Positions 9,201-16,801 of a DNA stretch of 64,000 nucleotides are shown here, one piece after another. Below the pieces are notes generated by a model that worked only from the letters and a program-made list of their open reading frames with translations, was not told where the DNA came from and made no database searches. The stretch comes from Umezawaea endophytica. Lineage in GTDB: Bacteria > Actinomycetota > Actinomycetes > Mycobacteriales > Pseudonocardiaceae. The DNA lies in assembly GCF_025061645.1 (NCBI RefSeq), contig NZ_JANYMP010000002.1, positions 1 to 64,000 of the forward strand, written 5' to 3'. How positions within the stretch are numbered: the stretch's first letter is position 1; every line of letters begins with the position of its first letter. The translations under genes and the position numbers were made by a program.

Positions 9201-12200
9201 GCGCGCCGCGACCCGCAGGCTCGGCATGGTGACCTGCTTGATCTGGTCACCGACGTTGCGCGCCTCGTAGTGCGTGCGCACCTGCGTGTCGCCCAGCGGG
9301 CGGGTGTAGAGGGCGAGCTCGTCGACCAGGCCCGCGTACGTCCGGCGGCCCGCGGGGATCTCCGGGAACGCGCCGACCGTGAACGCGGCGCCGACCTGCG
9401 CGTGCTCCATGCGCGGGTGGTCGATCACGCCCTCGCGGCTGCCCACCTTGGCGCCGTCGAGGTAGAGCGACTGCGTGGCGAGGGATCCGGTGAGCACGAC
9501 GTGGTGCCAGTTGCCGTCGTTGACGGCGCCCGCCGTGGCGATGGGGTCGATCCGCCCGTTCCAGAACTGGCCGCGCAGCCTGCCGTCCGAGCCGACGTAG
9601 AGCACCGGCACGCCCGCGCCGGGCGTCTCGGCGAGCGCCTTGTCCTGGTAGCCGAACAGCGGTCCGGCCGACGTGCCGCGGAACCACAGCTCCACGGACA
9701 GGTCGCGGTGCTTGTTGACGGACTGCTCCGGCAGCCGCACGTGCGCGTTGCCGTTCAGCTCGACCGCGTTGTCACCGCTGCCCGCGATGGCGCCGGGCTT
9801 GCCGTAATTGGTCTGGCTGAAGCCGACGAACGCGCCCTTGTCCTTGCCCAGCTTGACGCTGATCTGGCTGTTGACGTCGCCGCCGCCCGCTTCGCCGAGC
9901 CGCCAGTAGGAGTCCGGCCGCGAGTCGAGCACCGTGCTGCGGTAGTGCGAGCCGTCCTCGTACTGGTAGCGGGTGCAGGGACCGTCGGGGCCGCAGACCT
10001 CCCTGAGCTGGTCGCCCTCGTAGACGTACTTCCACTCCAGCGCGGCGCCGTCGACCGGGTCGGTCTTGACCGAGTCGATCTTCCCGCCGGTCCAGTGGAA
10101 CGTCAGCGTGCGGTTGCTGGTGCGGCTGGTCGCCTTCCAGAGCTTGTTGCCGGTGTCGTAGATGAACTCGACCTGGCGGCCCGCGTTGTCCCGGACGTGC
10201 TTGATCTCACCGCCCCGCAGGAACGTGTAGACGGTGCGGTCCTTGTCGACCAGGGTCCAGCCGCTGGACTCCGTCTCGGGGATCCTGGTCAACGTCGCGA
10301 AACGGCCGGGCGGCGCGGTGTAGGTGTCGTCGGCGTTGCGGCCGAACCGGACCTGCTGGCCGTCCGGGTAGGTGACGACCACGTTCTTCGAGCCGTCGAG
10401 GTCCTCGACGACGCGCATGTCGTAGCGCGACGACCAGCCGGAGCCGAAGGCGAGACCGAGTCGCGGGTCGAGGCTGTTGTAGGTGCGCGCGACGTTCAGC
10501 TCGGGACCGACGGTCGCGGCGGCGGCGTCCACCGCCGCGGTGGTGTAGTTGCCGACCATCGGGTCGAAACCGAGGCCGTTGCCGGTGTAGGGCGCGTTGC
10601 CCATGCGGGAGGTGATCTCCGGCTGCGGCACGGAGGTGATCAGCGCGGAGAAGGGCAGGCCCTCGCTCTCCGACTGGCCGTCCCACAGCCACGTGCGCCA
10701 GAGGTAGACCTTGTCCCACCGCAGCTTGGCCTCGGGCAGCGTCCAGTAGACGTTGGGCTGCCTGCCGGAGTCGAAGCAGTTGACCGGGGCGTTCTGCTGG
10801 TCGCGCTCGCAGACCTCGAACCGGTACTGCAACGGGTCGTTCTCGTGGTCCGCGCCCTTGGCCCACAGCTGGGGCTGGAGGGTCTCGACGCTGTGCCCCG
10901 CAGGCGGGTACTGCTCGCTCACGATCGGCGGGATGTTGAAGATCTGCAACGTGATCCGGGCAGGCGCCACCTGTTCGTCGGTGAAGAGCACGTTGTTGTG
11001 GCGCATGGTGAAGTCCAGGACGTAGACGCCCTGGTCCTGCCTCTCCACCTTCGCCTCGAACTCCACCTCCTCGCCGGGCGCCACGGTGTCGCGCGGCAGG
11101 TCCGCCGAGGCCACGGTCCTGATGAGGTTGTTGTTGCTCGCGTCGAAGAGCTTGTACGACAGGCCGTACGCGGACTTCGTCCACGCGGTGGCGCCGGTGT
11201 TGGTGACCTTGATCCTCACCTTGCCGTCCTGGACCCTGGTCACCGGCGGGTTCGGGATCGGCTGGTCGATCACGTACTTGGCGTTGTACGGGCTGTGCGT
11301 GACGAAGAGCCTGGGCGGGTTCGCCGAGTTGCTGCCGGTGAACTTCTTGAACCCGGCGGAACCGCTGTCGACGGCGCGCAGCGCGAGACCGTTGTCGGCC
11401 GCGCCGTTGGCCCAGTCCTGGACCACCTGGGTGCCCGCCTCGCCGAGGTCGATCAGCTCGGGTGCGGCGGGGCAGGGCGAGCGCGTCTGGCCGACGGCCA
11501 TGAAGCCGTGGGAGAAGGAGGCGCCCGCCACGGCCTGGCCGAGCGGCGGGGCCGGAGCGCCGTTCGCGCCCCAGCCCGCGCCGACCGGGTGCACGGTCAG
11601 ACCCTTGGGGGTGCAGGTGGTCGAGTCGAAGTTGACCACCTGGAGCGCGGCGCCGAAGATCTTGTTGTTGCGCAGGTTGGCCACCACGCCGGGGAACCGG
11701 ACGTAGGAGGTGTAGCCGTTGCCGACCAGCAGCTCGCTCGGGTTGTTCTGCCGAGTGGTGCCGCTCAGGTACATGCTCGTGGTGCCGCGGGCCTCGAAGA
11801 CGCTCGGGTCGACGAGCACGGGGTACGTGCGCGCCGGGTCGTCGAGCCACGCCGCGTCGAGCACGACGCGCAGCGTCCTGCCGTTGTCCACGACCTCGTA
11901 CCGGACGCCGTGCGACAGCGCCGGGGCGGACTCCTCGGTCCTGGGCGCCGAGTCGGTCATGAAACCGGCCGGGATCCGCAGCCGCTCCTTGCCGTCGCCG
12001 TCCGAGAGGGACACCGCGCCGTCGACGACCGCGGCGGTGAGACCCTTGAGCCGCAAGGGGAAGTCCCACGTGCGCGAGACCGCGCGGTCGTGCAGGACCA
12101 GGGTTTCCTTGGCGCCGCCCGCGAGCGATTCGACCTGGAGGTCGACGTGGTCGGCCACGCCGGGGTAGGTGATCGTGGCGCCGTCGACCCGGCCCGCCAC

Positions 12201-12869
12201 GTCGCGGGCGCCGCTCAGGCCGTAGGCCAGTTCGTGGGCGTCGTCGAGCTTGATCGTGACGAGGTCGGCGGCCGAGGCCGATCCGGCCAGCCGCAGGTCG
12301 ACGTCGTCGGCCTTGTTGCGGTACCGCCCGTCCTGGCCGACCAGCGTCGGGTCGATCGGTGCCCAGGTCCCGTCCGACCGCCGGTAGTTCAGCGGCGCGT
12401 CGCTGAACTCGGTGGTCCGGGTGCCGTCCGGGTTCCGGTACGTGCGTTCGTTGCGTTCGCGCCGACCGGGTTCCTCGACGCTCGCGTTGGCGTCGAACCC
12501 GGTGCGGTTCAGCACGGGTTCGACGACCTGGGCCGTGTTGCGCACCCCGTCGCCGGACTTCCGCTCGACGGCGGTCGCGTACTTGGACCGCTCGGAGACC
12601 GGCATGCCCCAGTTGCCGTCCCGGCTGTCCCCCTCGGACGGGAGGCCGTCCGCCGTGCCCCATTCCTGTTGGGCCGCGAGGCCCCTGGCCGTGGCGACCC
12701 GCTCGGCCTGCTCGGCTTGATCGGCGCTGTCGGACCCGAACCCGACCCAGGGCAGCCGCGAAAAGTCGGGCCCCGCCAACCCGACGACCAAGGTCACGGT
12801 GAGCAACAACCCCAGGAACGGGACGAAGAATCTGGGCGCGCGAAAGCGCGCGGCACGACGGCCGACCAT
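3231..12869 (-). CDS. Giant Rhs/YD-repeat polymorphic toxin with LamG, pretoxin-Hint and HNH nuclease domains
   Basis: The protein has 3212 residues, starting at ATG 12869 after a G-rich ribosome binding site. Order: N-terminal signal/anchor (FVPFLGLLLTVTLVVGLAG, residues ~14-32); a DNRLRE-type region (~355-530) as in other secreted actinobacterial Rhs proteins; beta-sandwich segments; a LamG/concanavalin-like domain (~1030-1205); several dozen YD repeats to ~2560; the Rhs core (YDPWGKPTAS, GARWYEPTAGSFISRD) ending in FDPDGHGW near 2645; an Ala-rich linker (~2770-2830); and a Hint domain (~2940-3080, from NSFTADTPVLLADGSRKP to THN) that likely self-cleaves. The C-terminal tip (~3130-3180) has CAYC, DHVESR and CVFCNSSKRDR, a zinc-bound HNH nuclease signature. 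The domain logic matches exported polymorphic toxins in which the tip is delivered into competitors. DNA as target is inferred from HNH. The DUF4265 gene just downstream is the likely antidote. Confidence 0.92.
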   Translation of the reverse strand: MVGRRAARFRAPRFFVPFLGLLLTVTLVVGLAGPDFSRLPWVGFGSDSADQAEQAERVATARGLAAQQEWGTADGLPSEGDSRDGNWGMPVSERSKYATAVERKSGDGVRNTAQVVEPVLNRTGFDANASVEEPGRRERNERTYRNPDGTRTTEFSDAPLNYRRSDGTWAPIDPTLVGQDGRYRNKADDVDLRLAGSASAADLVTIKLDDAHELAYGLSGARDVAGRVDGATITYPGVADHVDLQVESLAGGAKETLVLHDRAVSRTWDFPLRLKGLTAAVVDGAVSLSDGDGKERLRIPAGFMTDSAPRTEESAPALSHGVRYEVVDNGRTLRVVLDAAWLDDPARTYPVLVDPSVFEARGTTSMYLSGTTRQNNPSELLVGNGYTSYVRFPGVVANLRNNKIFGAALQVVNFDSTTCTPKGLTVHPVGAGWGANGAPAPPLGQAVAGASFSHGFMAVGQTRSPCPAAPELIDLGEAGTQVVQDWANGAADNGLALRAVDSGSAGFKKFTGSNSANPPRLFVTHSPYNAKYVIDQPIPNPPVTRVQDGKVRIKVTNTGATAWTKSAYGLSYKLFDASNNNLIRTVASADLPRDTVAPGEEVEFEAKVERQDQGVYVLDFTMRHNNVLFTDEQVAPARITLQIFNIPPIVSEQYPPAGHSVETLQPQLWAKGADHENDPLQYRFEVCERDQQNAPVNCFDSGRQPNVYWTLPEAKLRWDKVYLWRTWLWDGQSESEGLPFSALITSVPQPEITSRMGNAPYTGNGLGFDPMVGNYTTAAVDAAAATVGPELNVARTYNSLDPRLGLAFGSGWSSRYDMRVVEDLDGSKNVVVTYPDGQQVRFGRNADDTYTAPPGRFATLTRIPETESSGWTLVDKDRTVYTFLRGGEIKHVRDNAGRQVEFIYDTGNKLWKATSRTSNRTLTFHWTGGKIDSVKTDPVDGAALEWKYVYEGDQLREVCGPDGPCTRYQYEDGSHYRSTVLDSRPDSYWRLGEAGGGDVNSQISVKLGKDKGAFVGFSQTNYGKPGAIAGSGDNAVELNGNAHVRLPEQSVNKHRDLSVELWFRGTSAGPLFGYQDKALAETPGAGVPVLYVGSDGRLRGQFWNGRIDPIATAGAVNDGNWHHVVLTGSLATQSLYLDGAKVGSREGVIDHPRMEHAQVGAAFTVGAFPEIPAGRRTYAGLVDELALYTRPLGDTQVRTHYEARNVGDQIKQVTMPSLRVAARVEYDHVNDRMKSYVDGDGGKWLLDVPTIGGSETNVIRSVRVVDPAGRPQYYDFDGLKGRILRQVTPIGPGPRPEDVVGRDCTTNPDGVVTCNGLVVSLGVRLYDYDSSGFQTTVVDEEGNKAQLVHDDRGNLKSKISCREEGNCQTTYYDYHPASADPTDPRADKLIATRDARSSGPTDNTYLTTSDYNDFGDLERETSPDGGSTFHTYTGLDTDPAVDSGFAPRRLLKATTDPRGATTLNRYYRNGDLAETVSPAGLRTRFEYDELGRKKAATEYSDAQPGGVRTTFKYDRSGRVTEVTYPATTNAVSGGTRTETAKTEYDQDGNTKAAEVVDSADTGNPRRSTFEFDEYGRMTKATGPTGNEASFGYDQFGNRTWAVDANGVKTTYTYTARNRVAQVRLVGWHGRAITPGATEVPPAADPEAPLPDLVLESNQYDHSGRLSVQVDAMGRRTQYGYFGDGLVKEIKAKADGKSPTEAVLVQQNTYDAAGNLVQQVGAGGKVVKHEVDATGRLAATVQEPDTLRRRTEYKYDLSGNITQVTRTGAYSNAGSFNAWFGEIVDFEYDTWGRQVKETLRGGATGPVVTRTTYDQRDLVKSVIAPLGNVTGAVAADHTTEYRYDERGRTASVVQPPVMTEENGQAPSLKRPTTSTGYNAFGEVTEIRNPAGGVMKLAYDKGGRTVRTESPSYRAPGAADPVVGVVSAEYDAMGRATRTTDPAGSVIRMYYDQRGRLVEKQDPNPANPSEPGGSWRYSYTHTGGVLSETDPTGGETRKTYDQFDRPVTSTAIELRPQPAAFETKLAYDAAGNLETVTSPKNEVTRFAYDKLGQRTTTTDPAGVVSQFGYDSFGNQVYSKDGQGRARYSKLDQASNQVEQYELNPAGQIIRTLKFGYDNAGNRLTTTDGAGKVTRSSYDALGKLVQQVEPVSATESITTSFGYDTSGRPTRFTDGRENSSFFTYNALGKLESTVEPSTTAHPAPADRTWTAAYDASGRPTVMTNPGGVTRTRSYDGLGRLKKETGAGASVATADREVTYDAVGRPKTISAPGGTNTYEYDNRGLLTATAGPSGQSSFTYDEQGRPSSRTDAAGTTGFAYTGGRLSSVQDGVTGGVIGFGYTASGLLETMNYGAGRIRTFGYDDFGRETSDVTKNAAGAALSSVTYAYDKVDRLTKKVTAGTAGAGEQTYTYDDLGRTLSWTSNGATTAYGWDKSGNRILNGGKAVTFDQRNRMLSDGDYTYAYTPRGTRASRTSSGLAETFDFDAFDRLLKVGATEYAYDGLDRPVSRGAKKFQYSGVEIDPVSDDTATYGRGLSGELLSLSSGADKRLLLSDKHGDVVGGLDPVTSTLKDSTAYDPWGKPTASTGTKRNVGFQGDWTDPDSGRVNMGARWYEPTAGSFISRDSVTQGGPGSAGFNRYVYGVGSPLNGFDPDGHGWFDDAVSWVGDNLSTVGHTALDVAGLVPGFGEIADGVNALWYLAEGNYVDAGLSAAGMIPFGGWGATAAKWGNRGMDAVRRGDNVPTPRTPDAPNVRRSPDGKAGKGPDGMPIKKGDVPTAGKAVPDPRALAAAAAAQRAAAAAAAWQAAVRRTTAAKAAVATAVKSNPMPAMAAALKPRMANAKNIVSSVPNAPARIVQATVTNVQDLNKVYDTIKTAMLGTGHEIIKEAVQTQVAETLATSGIPYAEDLMDLAGAGRKKPGSKGKQAKQSAAAGGSCTVPWAKNSFTADTPVLLADGSRKPIADIAAGDVVLATDPTTDTTGPREVTDTRSHQSERLLHEITITTDAGSGTLTSTDEHPFWVDNLNTWVNAEDLKPGYTFTTADNRPATVTGTRPFANSRLVYNLTVDGLHTYYVFAGDTPVLTHNINDPIPGVCPTPGVSVHAIPSGSSNGPGAGKSIPASMRKDYGVGKQWHPPLNQPQCAYCRTNMAQAIDHVESRIGGGDLTDLNTAPICVFCNSSKRDRVAPMNPPPNFSGQWPPAWWPANMRATVASPRVIP
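5300..8700 (-). repeat. YD (tyrosine-aspartate) repeat array inside the Rhs gene
   Basis: The minus-strand frame repeats the pattern YDxxGR..xxxxxxGxxT at roughly 20-residue spacing, seen on the plus strand as recurring tcgtag or ccgtag blocks. These repeats form the hollow beta shell of Rhs proteins that encapsulates the toxin. The similarity between units is at protein level; DNA units have diverged and I see no exact tandem DNA repeat. Confidence 0.8.
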
Positions 12870-13129
12870 GTGTGAATCCCCCCAGCATCAGGCCCCAAGA
12901 AGCAGCCGGTGCGGAGCATATGTTCGGGCGGCCGCCATCACAAGAGCCGTGACAGTGATCACCGAGAGTAGTTGATCTTCGGGTGGGAGATGCCCCTCGC
13001 AAGGGCTCCCCAGGAGCCCGACTTGTCTGGTACAACCTGCTCTGTCGGCATCAATTGGGGGGCGACAACTACCGGGACGCGTGGACCTCCCACGTGTATT
13101 CGAGCGCGCCCGGACGAGGGGCAAGCTCA
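12870..13129. promoter_or_regulatory. Divergent promoter region between the Rhs toxin and tachylectin-like gene
   Basis: This 260-bp spacer holds both start regions of two secreted-protein genes read outward. It is less GC-rich than the flanking coding DNA. I see no confident -10/-35 pair or operator palindrome. Shared control of the two genes is inference from the divergent layout. Confidence 0.4.
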
Positions 13130-15868
13130 ATGAGAACAACGCCGCGCCAGTCGCTCAGACGCCTGGTGCAGATCGCGCTCGCCGCCATCCTGGGGGTCGT
13201 CGGCATCCCGTTGCTGACGAGCACCTCCAACGTGGCCAACGCGGTGCAGACCGCGCAGTGCTCGGCCACCGCGAACGTCTTCCTCGGCATGGCGGGCAGC
13301 CCGGACTTCCGGTTGCGCAAGCACCGCGAACCCGTGTCCGGCCAACCCACCTGGGAAGGCGACGACGGCATCGGGTGGGGCTGGGACGTCCGGTTCATGG
13401 CCGGTGCCAACGGTTACGTCTACTTCATCGAGAACGGTGAGCTCCGGAGGCACCGCTGGCTGGGCACGGGGTGGGAGAACGCGGGCGTCTCCGAGCTGAT
13501 CGGCTCGGGGTGGAGCGGGTGGGAACTCCCCGCGTACCACTTCCGCGTCACCGTCGACTCCAACAACAACATCTACTCCGTCGCGCAGGACGGCAACCTC
13601 ACCCTGCACCGGTTCAACGAGACCACCAAGGTCCTGACCAGCACGGTGGTCGACACCGGCTGGAACAAGTACGACCAGGTGCTGGCCGGGGGTGACGGCG
13701 TGCTCTACGCGCGGGACCCCAATGTCGCCGGTGGCACGCTCTACCGCTTCCAGCACGACTACCGCACGAACACGTTCTCCCAGAAGGACAAGAACGTCGG
13801 CAACGGCTGGAACGGCTACAAGCAGATCAGCTCTCCCGGCGCCGACGTCCTCTACGGCACCTTCGCGGGCGGCGAGACCTGGTGGTACCGCTACCTCCCG
13901 GAAACCGACACCTGGGCGAACAGCGGGTACGGCAACTGGAAAGAACGGATCACCACCTGGACCGGTGTCGACGAGATCGCCCCGGCGATCGACACGTGCA
14001 AGCTCGGCGCGCTCGCGTCCGAAGTGGAGTGCAAGCCGTCGGCGAACGTGTTCGGCGCGATGGCCGACACCTCCTTCCGGATCAAGCCGCACCCGGAGCC
14101 CGAGACCGGCATCACCAACTGGGACCCGGAGGTCACCGTCGGGGCGGGGTGGAACGGCACCCGGTTCATGTCGGCCCCCGGTGGTTACAAGTACATCGTC
14201 CGTCCCGACGGCTCGATGGTCCGGCACCGCTGGCTCGGTACGGGGTGGGCGAACGGCGGGACCAGCGAGCTGATCACCGCGACCGGTTGGGGCGGCTGGA
14301 CGGAGAACGCTTACCGCCACCGGCTCACCATCGACGCCAAGGGTGACTTCTACGGCGTGGCCGCGGACGGGAACCTGCGGCGCTGGGTGTTCAAGGAGGC
14401 CGACAAGTCCTTCACCGAGGAGGTCATCGAGGGCGGCTGGGGCAGGTTCGACCAGGTCTTCGCCGCGGGTGACGGCGTGCTCTACGCCCGCGACCCGTCG
14501 ATCGCCGGAGGAGCGCTCTACCGGTTCCACTACGACGCGAAGAACCGCCGCTGGATCGACTACGCCCGCGCCGCGAGCACGGGCTGGAACATGTTCAAGC
14601 AGATCGTCTCCCCCGGCGCGGACGTCATCTACGGTCTGTCCGGTTGGGACGTCTACTGGTACCGCTGGGACGCCACGACCAAGGACTTCGCCCTGAGTTC
14701 CGAGGGTTCCGGGCGGGAGTACATCGCCTGGTGGCAGAACGTCGACGAGATCGTGGCCGACATCGACGCCTGCAAGCTCAAGGCGCCGGAGACCATCACC
14801 CCGCCGTCGGTGCCCGCGCCGCTCGACGAGCGCACACAGATGATCTACAACCCGCAGAAGCAGCGGTTCGAGGTGTCCTGGGTCGAGGACTCCGGGGTGC
14901 TCAGGCGCGGGTGGCAGAGCACGTCCGGCACCGAGGTCGTCGAGTTCCAGGCGTTGTCGAGCACCGGCAACGCGGGCAGCGCGGCGCTCGCGCAGCAGCA
15001 GGACGGCAAGCTCGTGGCGATGGCCAGGGGCACCGACGCGCAGGTGAAGGCCCACGTCCAGCAGCAGGCGGGCAGCGACAGGTGGGTGGCGCCGGTCGGG
15101 GTGAACGGGGCGTTGAACACCAGCCCGGTGCTGGCGCGCAGCGGTGACCTGCTGACGGCGTTCGCCGTCGACGGCAACGGGAAGCTCTGGTACGCCGAGC
15201 AGCTCGGCGCCAACCTCGGGTTCAAGGCGTGGCGCCAGGCCGCGGATCCCGTGTCGTACACGATGACGTCCGGCTTCGCGGTGGTGCCGCACGGCAACTA
15301 CTTCGAGATCGCCTACCTGAACCCGGTGGGCACGGTCGCCGTCAAGAAGTTCAGCAACGGGGCGCTGTCGCCGCAGCGGGTCGCGTCGGGGATCACCGGT
15401 GTCGGCACGCCGAGCGCCGTGGCGTTCGCCGACGGCAAGGTGCAGTTCGTGGTCCGCGCGTCGGACGGCAAGCTGTACACCCAGAAGGAAGGCGCGTCCG
15501 GTTTCGCCGGGTGGACCGACATCAGCGGTGACGTCGGGACCTTCGCGGGCAGCCCCAGCACCATCGTCAACGCGCACGGCATCGTCGAGACGGTGATCCG
15601 CAGCGCGGGCGGCGGCGTCTACCGGGGCGGCCAGACCGCGCCGGGATCGACGACCTGGCGGCAGAACTGGGACTACAGCACGCACTCCTCGTCCGTCGAC
15701 CCGGTGCTGGCCGCCGGGGTGGGCAACGAGCAGCGCGTGTTCATCCGCTTCTCGGACGGCAACTACGCGATGTGGTTCGTCCCGCCGTACACGTCGACGG
15801 ACCAGGCGTCGGCGCGGTCGGCACGGGAGACCGCGTCCGCTCCGGCGGTCAAGCGGAAGATCGGCTGA
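13130..15868 (+). CDS. Secreted tachylectin-like carbohydrate-binding protein
   Basis: The protein has 912 residues. ATG 13130 is preferred to upstream in-frame starts because it gives a clean signal peptide (RRLVQIALAAILGVVGIPLL, cleavage near ANA at about 36-38) and a GAGGGG site lies 8 nt upstream. Two tandem ~249-residue tachylectin-2-like modules follow (about 44-292 and 301-550), each with LRRHRWLGTGW- or MVRHRWLGTGW-type blades, a GDGVLYARDP motif and a C-terminal D-x-C-K-L. After a Pro-rich linker, the last ~330 residues look like another beta-propeller with repeated S-D-G-K-L-Y or D-G-K-L blades. It should bind sugars outside the cell. It is divergent from the Rhs toxin, so it could serve surface recognition, but that link is speculative. 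Confidence 0.85.
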   Translation: MRTTPRQSLRRLVQIALAAILGVVGIPLLTSTSNVANAVQTAQCSATANVFLGMAGSPDFRLRKHREPVSGQPTWEGDDGIGWGWDVRFMAGANGYVYFIENGELRRHRWLGTGWENAGVSELIGSGWSGWELPAYHFRVTVDSNNNIYSVAQDGNLTLHRFNETTKVLTSTVVDTGWNKYDQVLAGGDGVLYARDPNVAGGTLYRFQHDYRTNTFSQKDKNVGNGWNGYKQISSPGADVLYGTFAGGETWWYRYLPETDTWANSGYGNWKERITTWTGVDEIAPAIDTCKLGALASEVECKPSANVFGAMADTSFRIKPHPEPETGITNWDPEVTVGAGWNGTRFMSAPGGYKYIVRPDGSMVRHRWLGTGWANGGTSELITATGWGGWTENAYRHRLTIDAKGDFYGVAADGNLRRWVFKEADKSFTEEVIEGGWGRFDQVFAAGDGVLYARDPSIAGGALYRFHYDAKNRRWIDYARAASTGWNMFKQIVSPGADVIYGLSGWDVYWYRWDATTKDFALSSEGSGREYIAWWQNVDEIVADIDACKLKAPETITPPSVPAPLDERTQMIYNPQKQRFEVSWVEDSGVLRRGWQSTSGTEVVEFQALSSTGNAGSAALAQQQDGKLVAMARGTDAQVKAHVQQQAGSDRWVAPVGVNGALNTSPVLARSGDLLTAFAVDGNGKLWYAEQLGANLGFKAWRQAADPVSYTMTSGFAVVPHGNYFEIAYLNPVGTVAVKKFSNGALSPQRVASGITGVGTPSAVAFADGKVQFVVRASDGKLYTQKEGASGFAGWTDISGDVGTFAGSPSTIVNAHGIVETVIRSAGGGVYRGGQTAPGSTTWRQNWDYSTHSSSVDPVLAAGVGNEQRVFIRFSDGNYAMWFVPPYTSTDQASARSARETASAPAVKRKIG
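13259..14779 (+). repeat. Internal duplication encoding two tachylectin-like modules
   Basis: Segments 13259-14005 and 14030-14779 encode collinear modules of 249 and 250 residues. They share landmarks in the same order: C-x-x-x-A-N-V-F, HRWLGTGW, GDGVLYARDP, SPGADV and VDEI. An in-frame gene-internal duplication is the simplest explanation. Confidence 0.8.
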
Positions 15869-15877
15869 TCTGACGGG

Positions 15878-15924
15878 ACGGTCCGGGGCTCACGTGCTGC
15901 ACGAGCCCCGGACCGTTCGTTTTT
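15878..15924. terminator. Intrinsic terminator after the tachylectin-like gene
   Basis: A 14-bp perfect stem (15878-15891 with 15903-15916, core GGTCCGGGGCTC) has an 11-nt loop and is followed by a T run at 15920-15924. It sits 9 bp after the stop. It lies between convergent genes and probably also limits read-through from the IMPase operon on the other strand. Confidence 0.8.
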
Positions 15925-16003
15925 CGGGTCTGGTCAGGGGCGAGGTGCGCTATCGGCGCGACGGCATCGAGGTTACCGCCGTGCGCAGCGAGAGTGACCT
16001 GCG

Positions 16004-16801
16004 TCACGCCTGAGCGTCGTCGAAGGACTGGCGGAGGGCCTCCAGCACCTGGTGTCGAAGACCCGCGCCGACGGCGATGGTGGCGGTGGAGTCGGCGTTG
16101 TGGGTGGTGTCGTCGAGGTCGACGACCAGGCCGCCCGCTTCGCGGACCAGGACGGTGCCCGCGAGGGTGTCCCACGGCATGTTGGCGAGGATCACGGTGG
16201 CGTCCAGCTTGCCCTCCGCCACCCAGGCCAGGTCGATCGCGGCGGTGCCGATCATGCGGATCCGCTGCGCCGTAGCGCCGAGGCGGGTGAGCAGGGCGAT
16301 GCGGACGGCGTTCTTGGTGGTGGCGTCGGTGCCCACGGCGAAGTCGCCGATGGAGATGACGGCGTTGGGCAGGTCTGCCACCGTCGAGGACCGGATGCGG
16401 GTGTCGTTGGCGTAGGCGCCGTGGCCCGAGGAGGCGTGGTAGTCGACGCCCAGGAACGGCAGGGTGATGGCACCCAGGACGGCGGTGCGGTCGGCGACCA
16501 GGCCGAGGGAGACCGCGCACAGGGGGATGCCGCGGGCGAAGTTGGTGGTGCCGTCCACCGGGTCCAGGGCCCACCAGAGGTCGGTGGGGCCGGTGTGGCC
16601 GTGCTCCTCGCCGAGCACGCCGACGTGCGGCGCCTCGGCCAGCAGGAACGTCCGGACGGCGTCCTCCACGGCGAGGTCGATGTCGGTGACCAGGTCGCGT
16701 TCCGACTTGGTGGTGACGGAACCCACGGCGCGGGTGGTGATGATCCCGCTGCCGATCGCCACGGCTTCGCGGGCGATCGGCAGCAGGTCGTGGTGGTTCA
16801 C
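16004..16801 (-). CDS. Inositol monophosphatase-family phosphatase
   Basis: The protein has 265 residues, starting at GTG 16801, which overlaps the ribA stop by 4 bp (GTGA), so translation is probably coupled. Family motifs are clear: TDIDLAVED near 40, GEEHG near 63, the metal-binding WALDPVDGTTNFARGIP at about 76-92, and the second WVAEGKLDATVILANMPWD at about 196-214, with the last aspartate completing the Mg site. The family removes phosphate from inositol, sugar or nucleotide-like phosphates. Placed directly behind GTP cyclohydrolase II, it may dephosphorylate a ribosyl- or ribityl-aminopyrimidine phosphate. That substrate is inference; a general sugar-phosphate phosphatase is the alternative. 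Confidence 0.9.
   Translation of the reverse strand: MNHHDLLPIAREAVAIGSGIITTRAVGSVTTKSERDLVTDIDLAVEDAVRTFLLAEAPHVGVLGEEHGHTGPTDLWWALDPVDGTTNFARGIPLCAVSLGLVADRTAVLGAITLPFLGVDYHASSGHGAYANDTRIRSSTVADLPNAVISIGDFAVGTDATTKNAVRIALLTRLGATAQRIRMIGTAAIDLAWVAEGKLDATVILANMPWDTLAGTVLVREAGGLVVDLDDTTHNADSTATIAVGAGLRHQVLEALRQSFDDAQA

Noticed and set aside
6276-12875. 2199-codon open frame on the plus strand opposite the Rhs gene
   Set aside because: Arg/Val/Gly-rich, no domain, and fully explained as the antisense of a GC-rich repeat gene; the minus-strand frame has clear Rhs domains.
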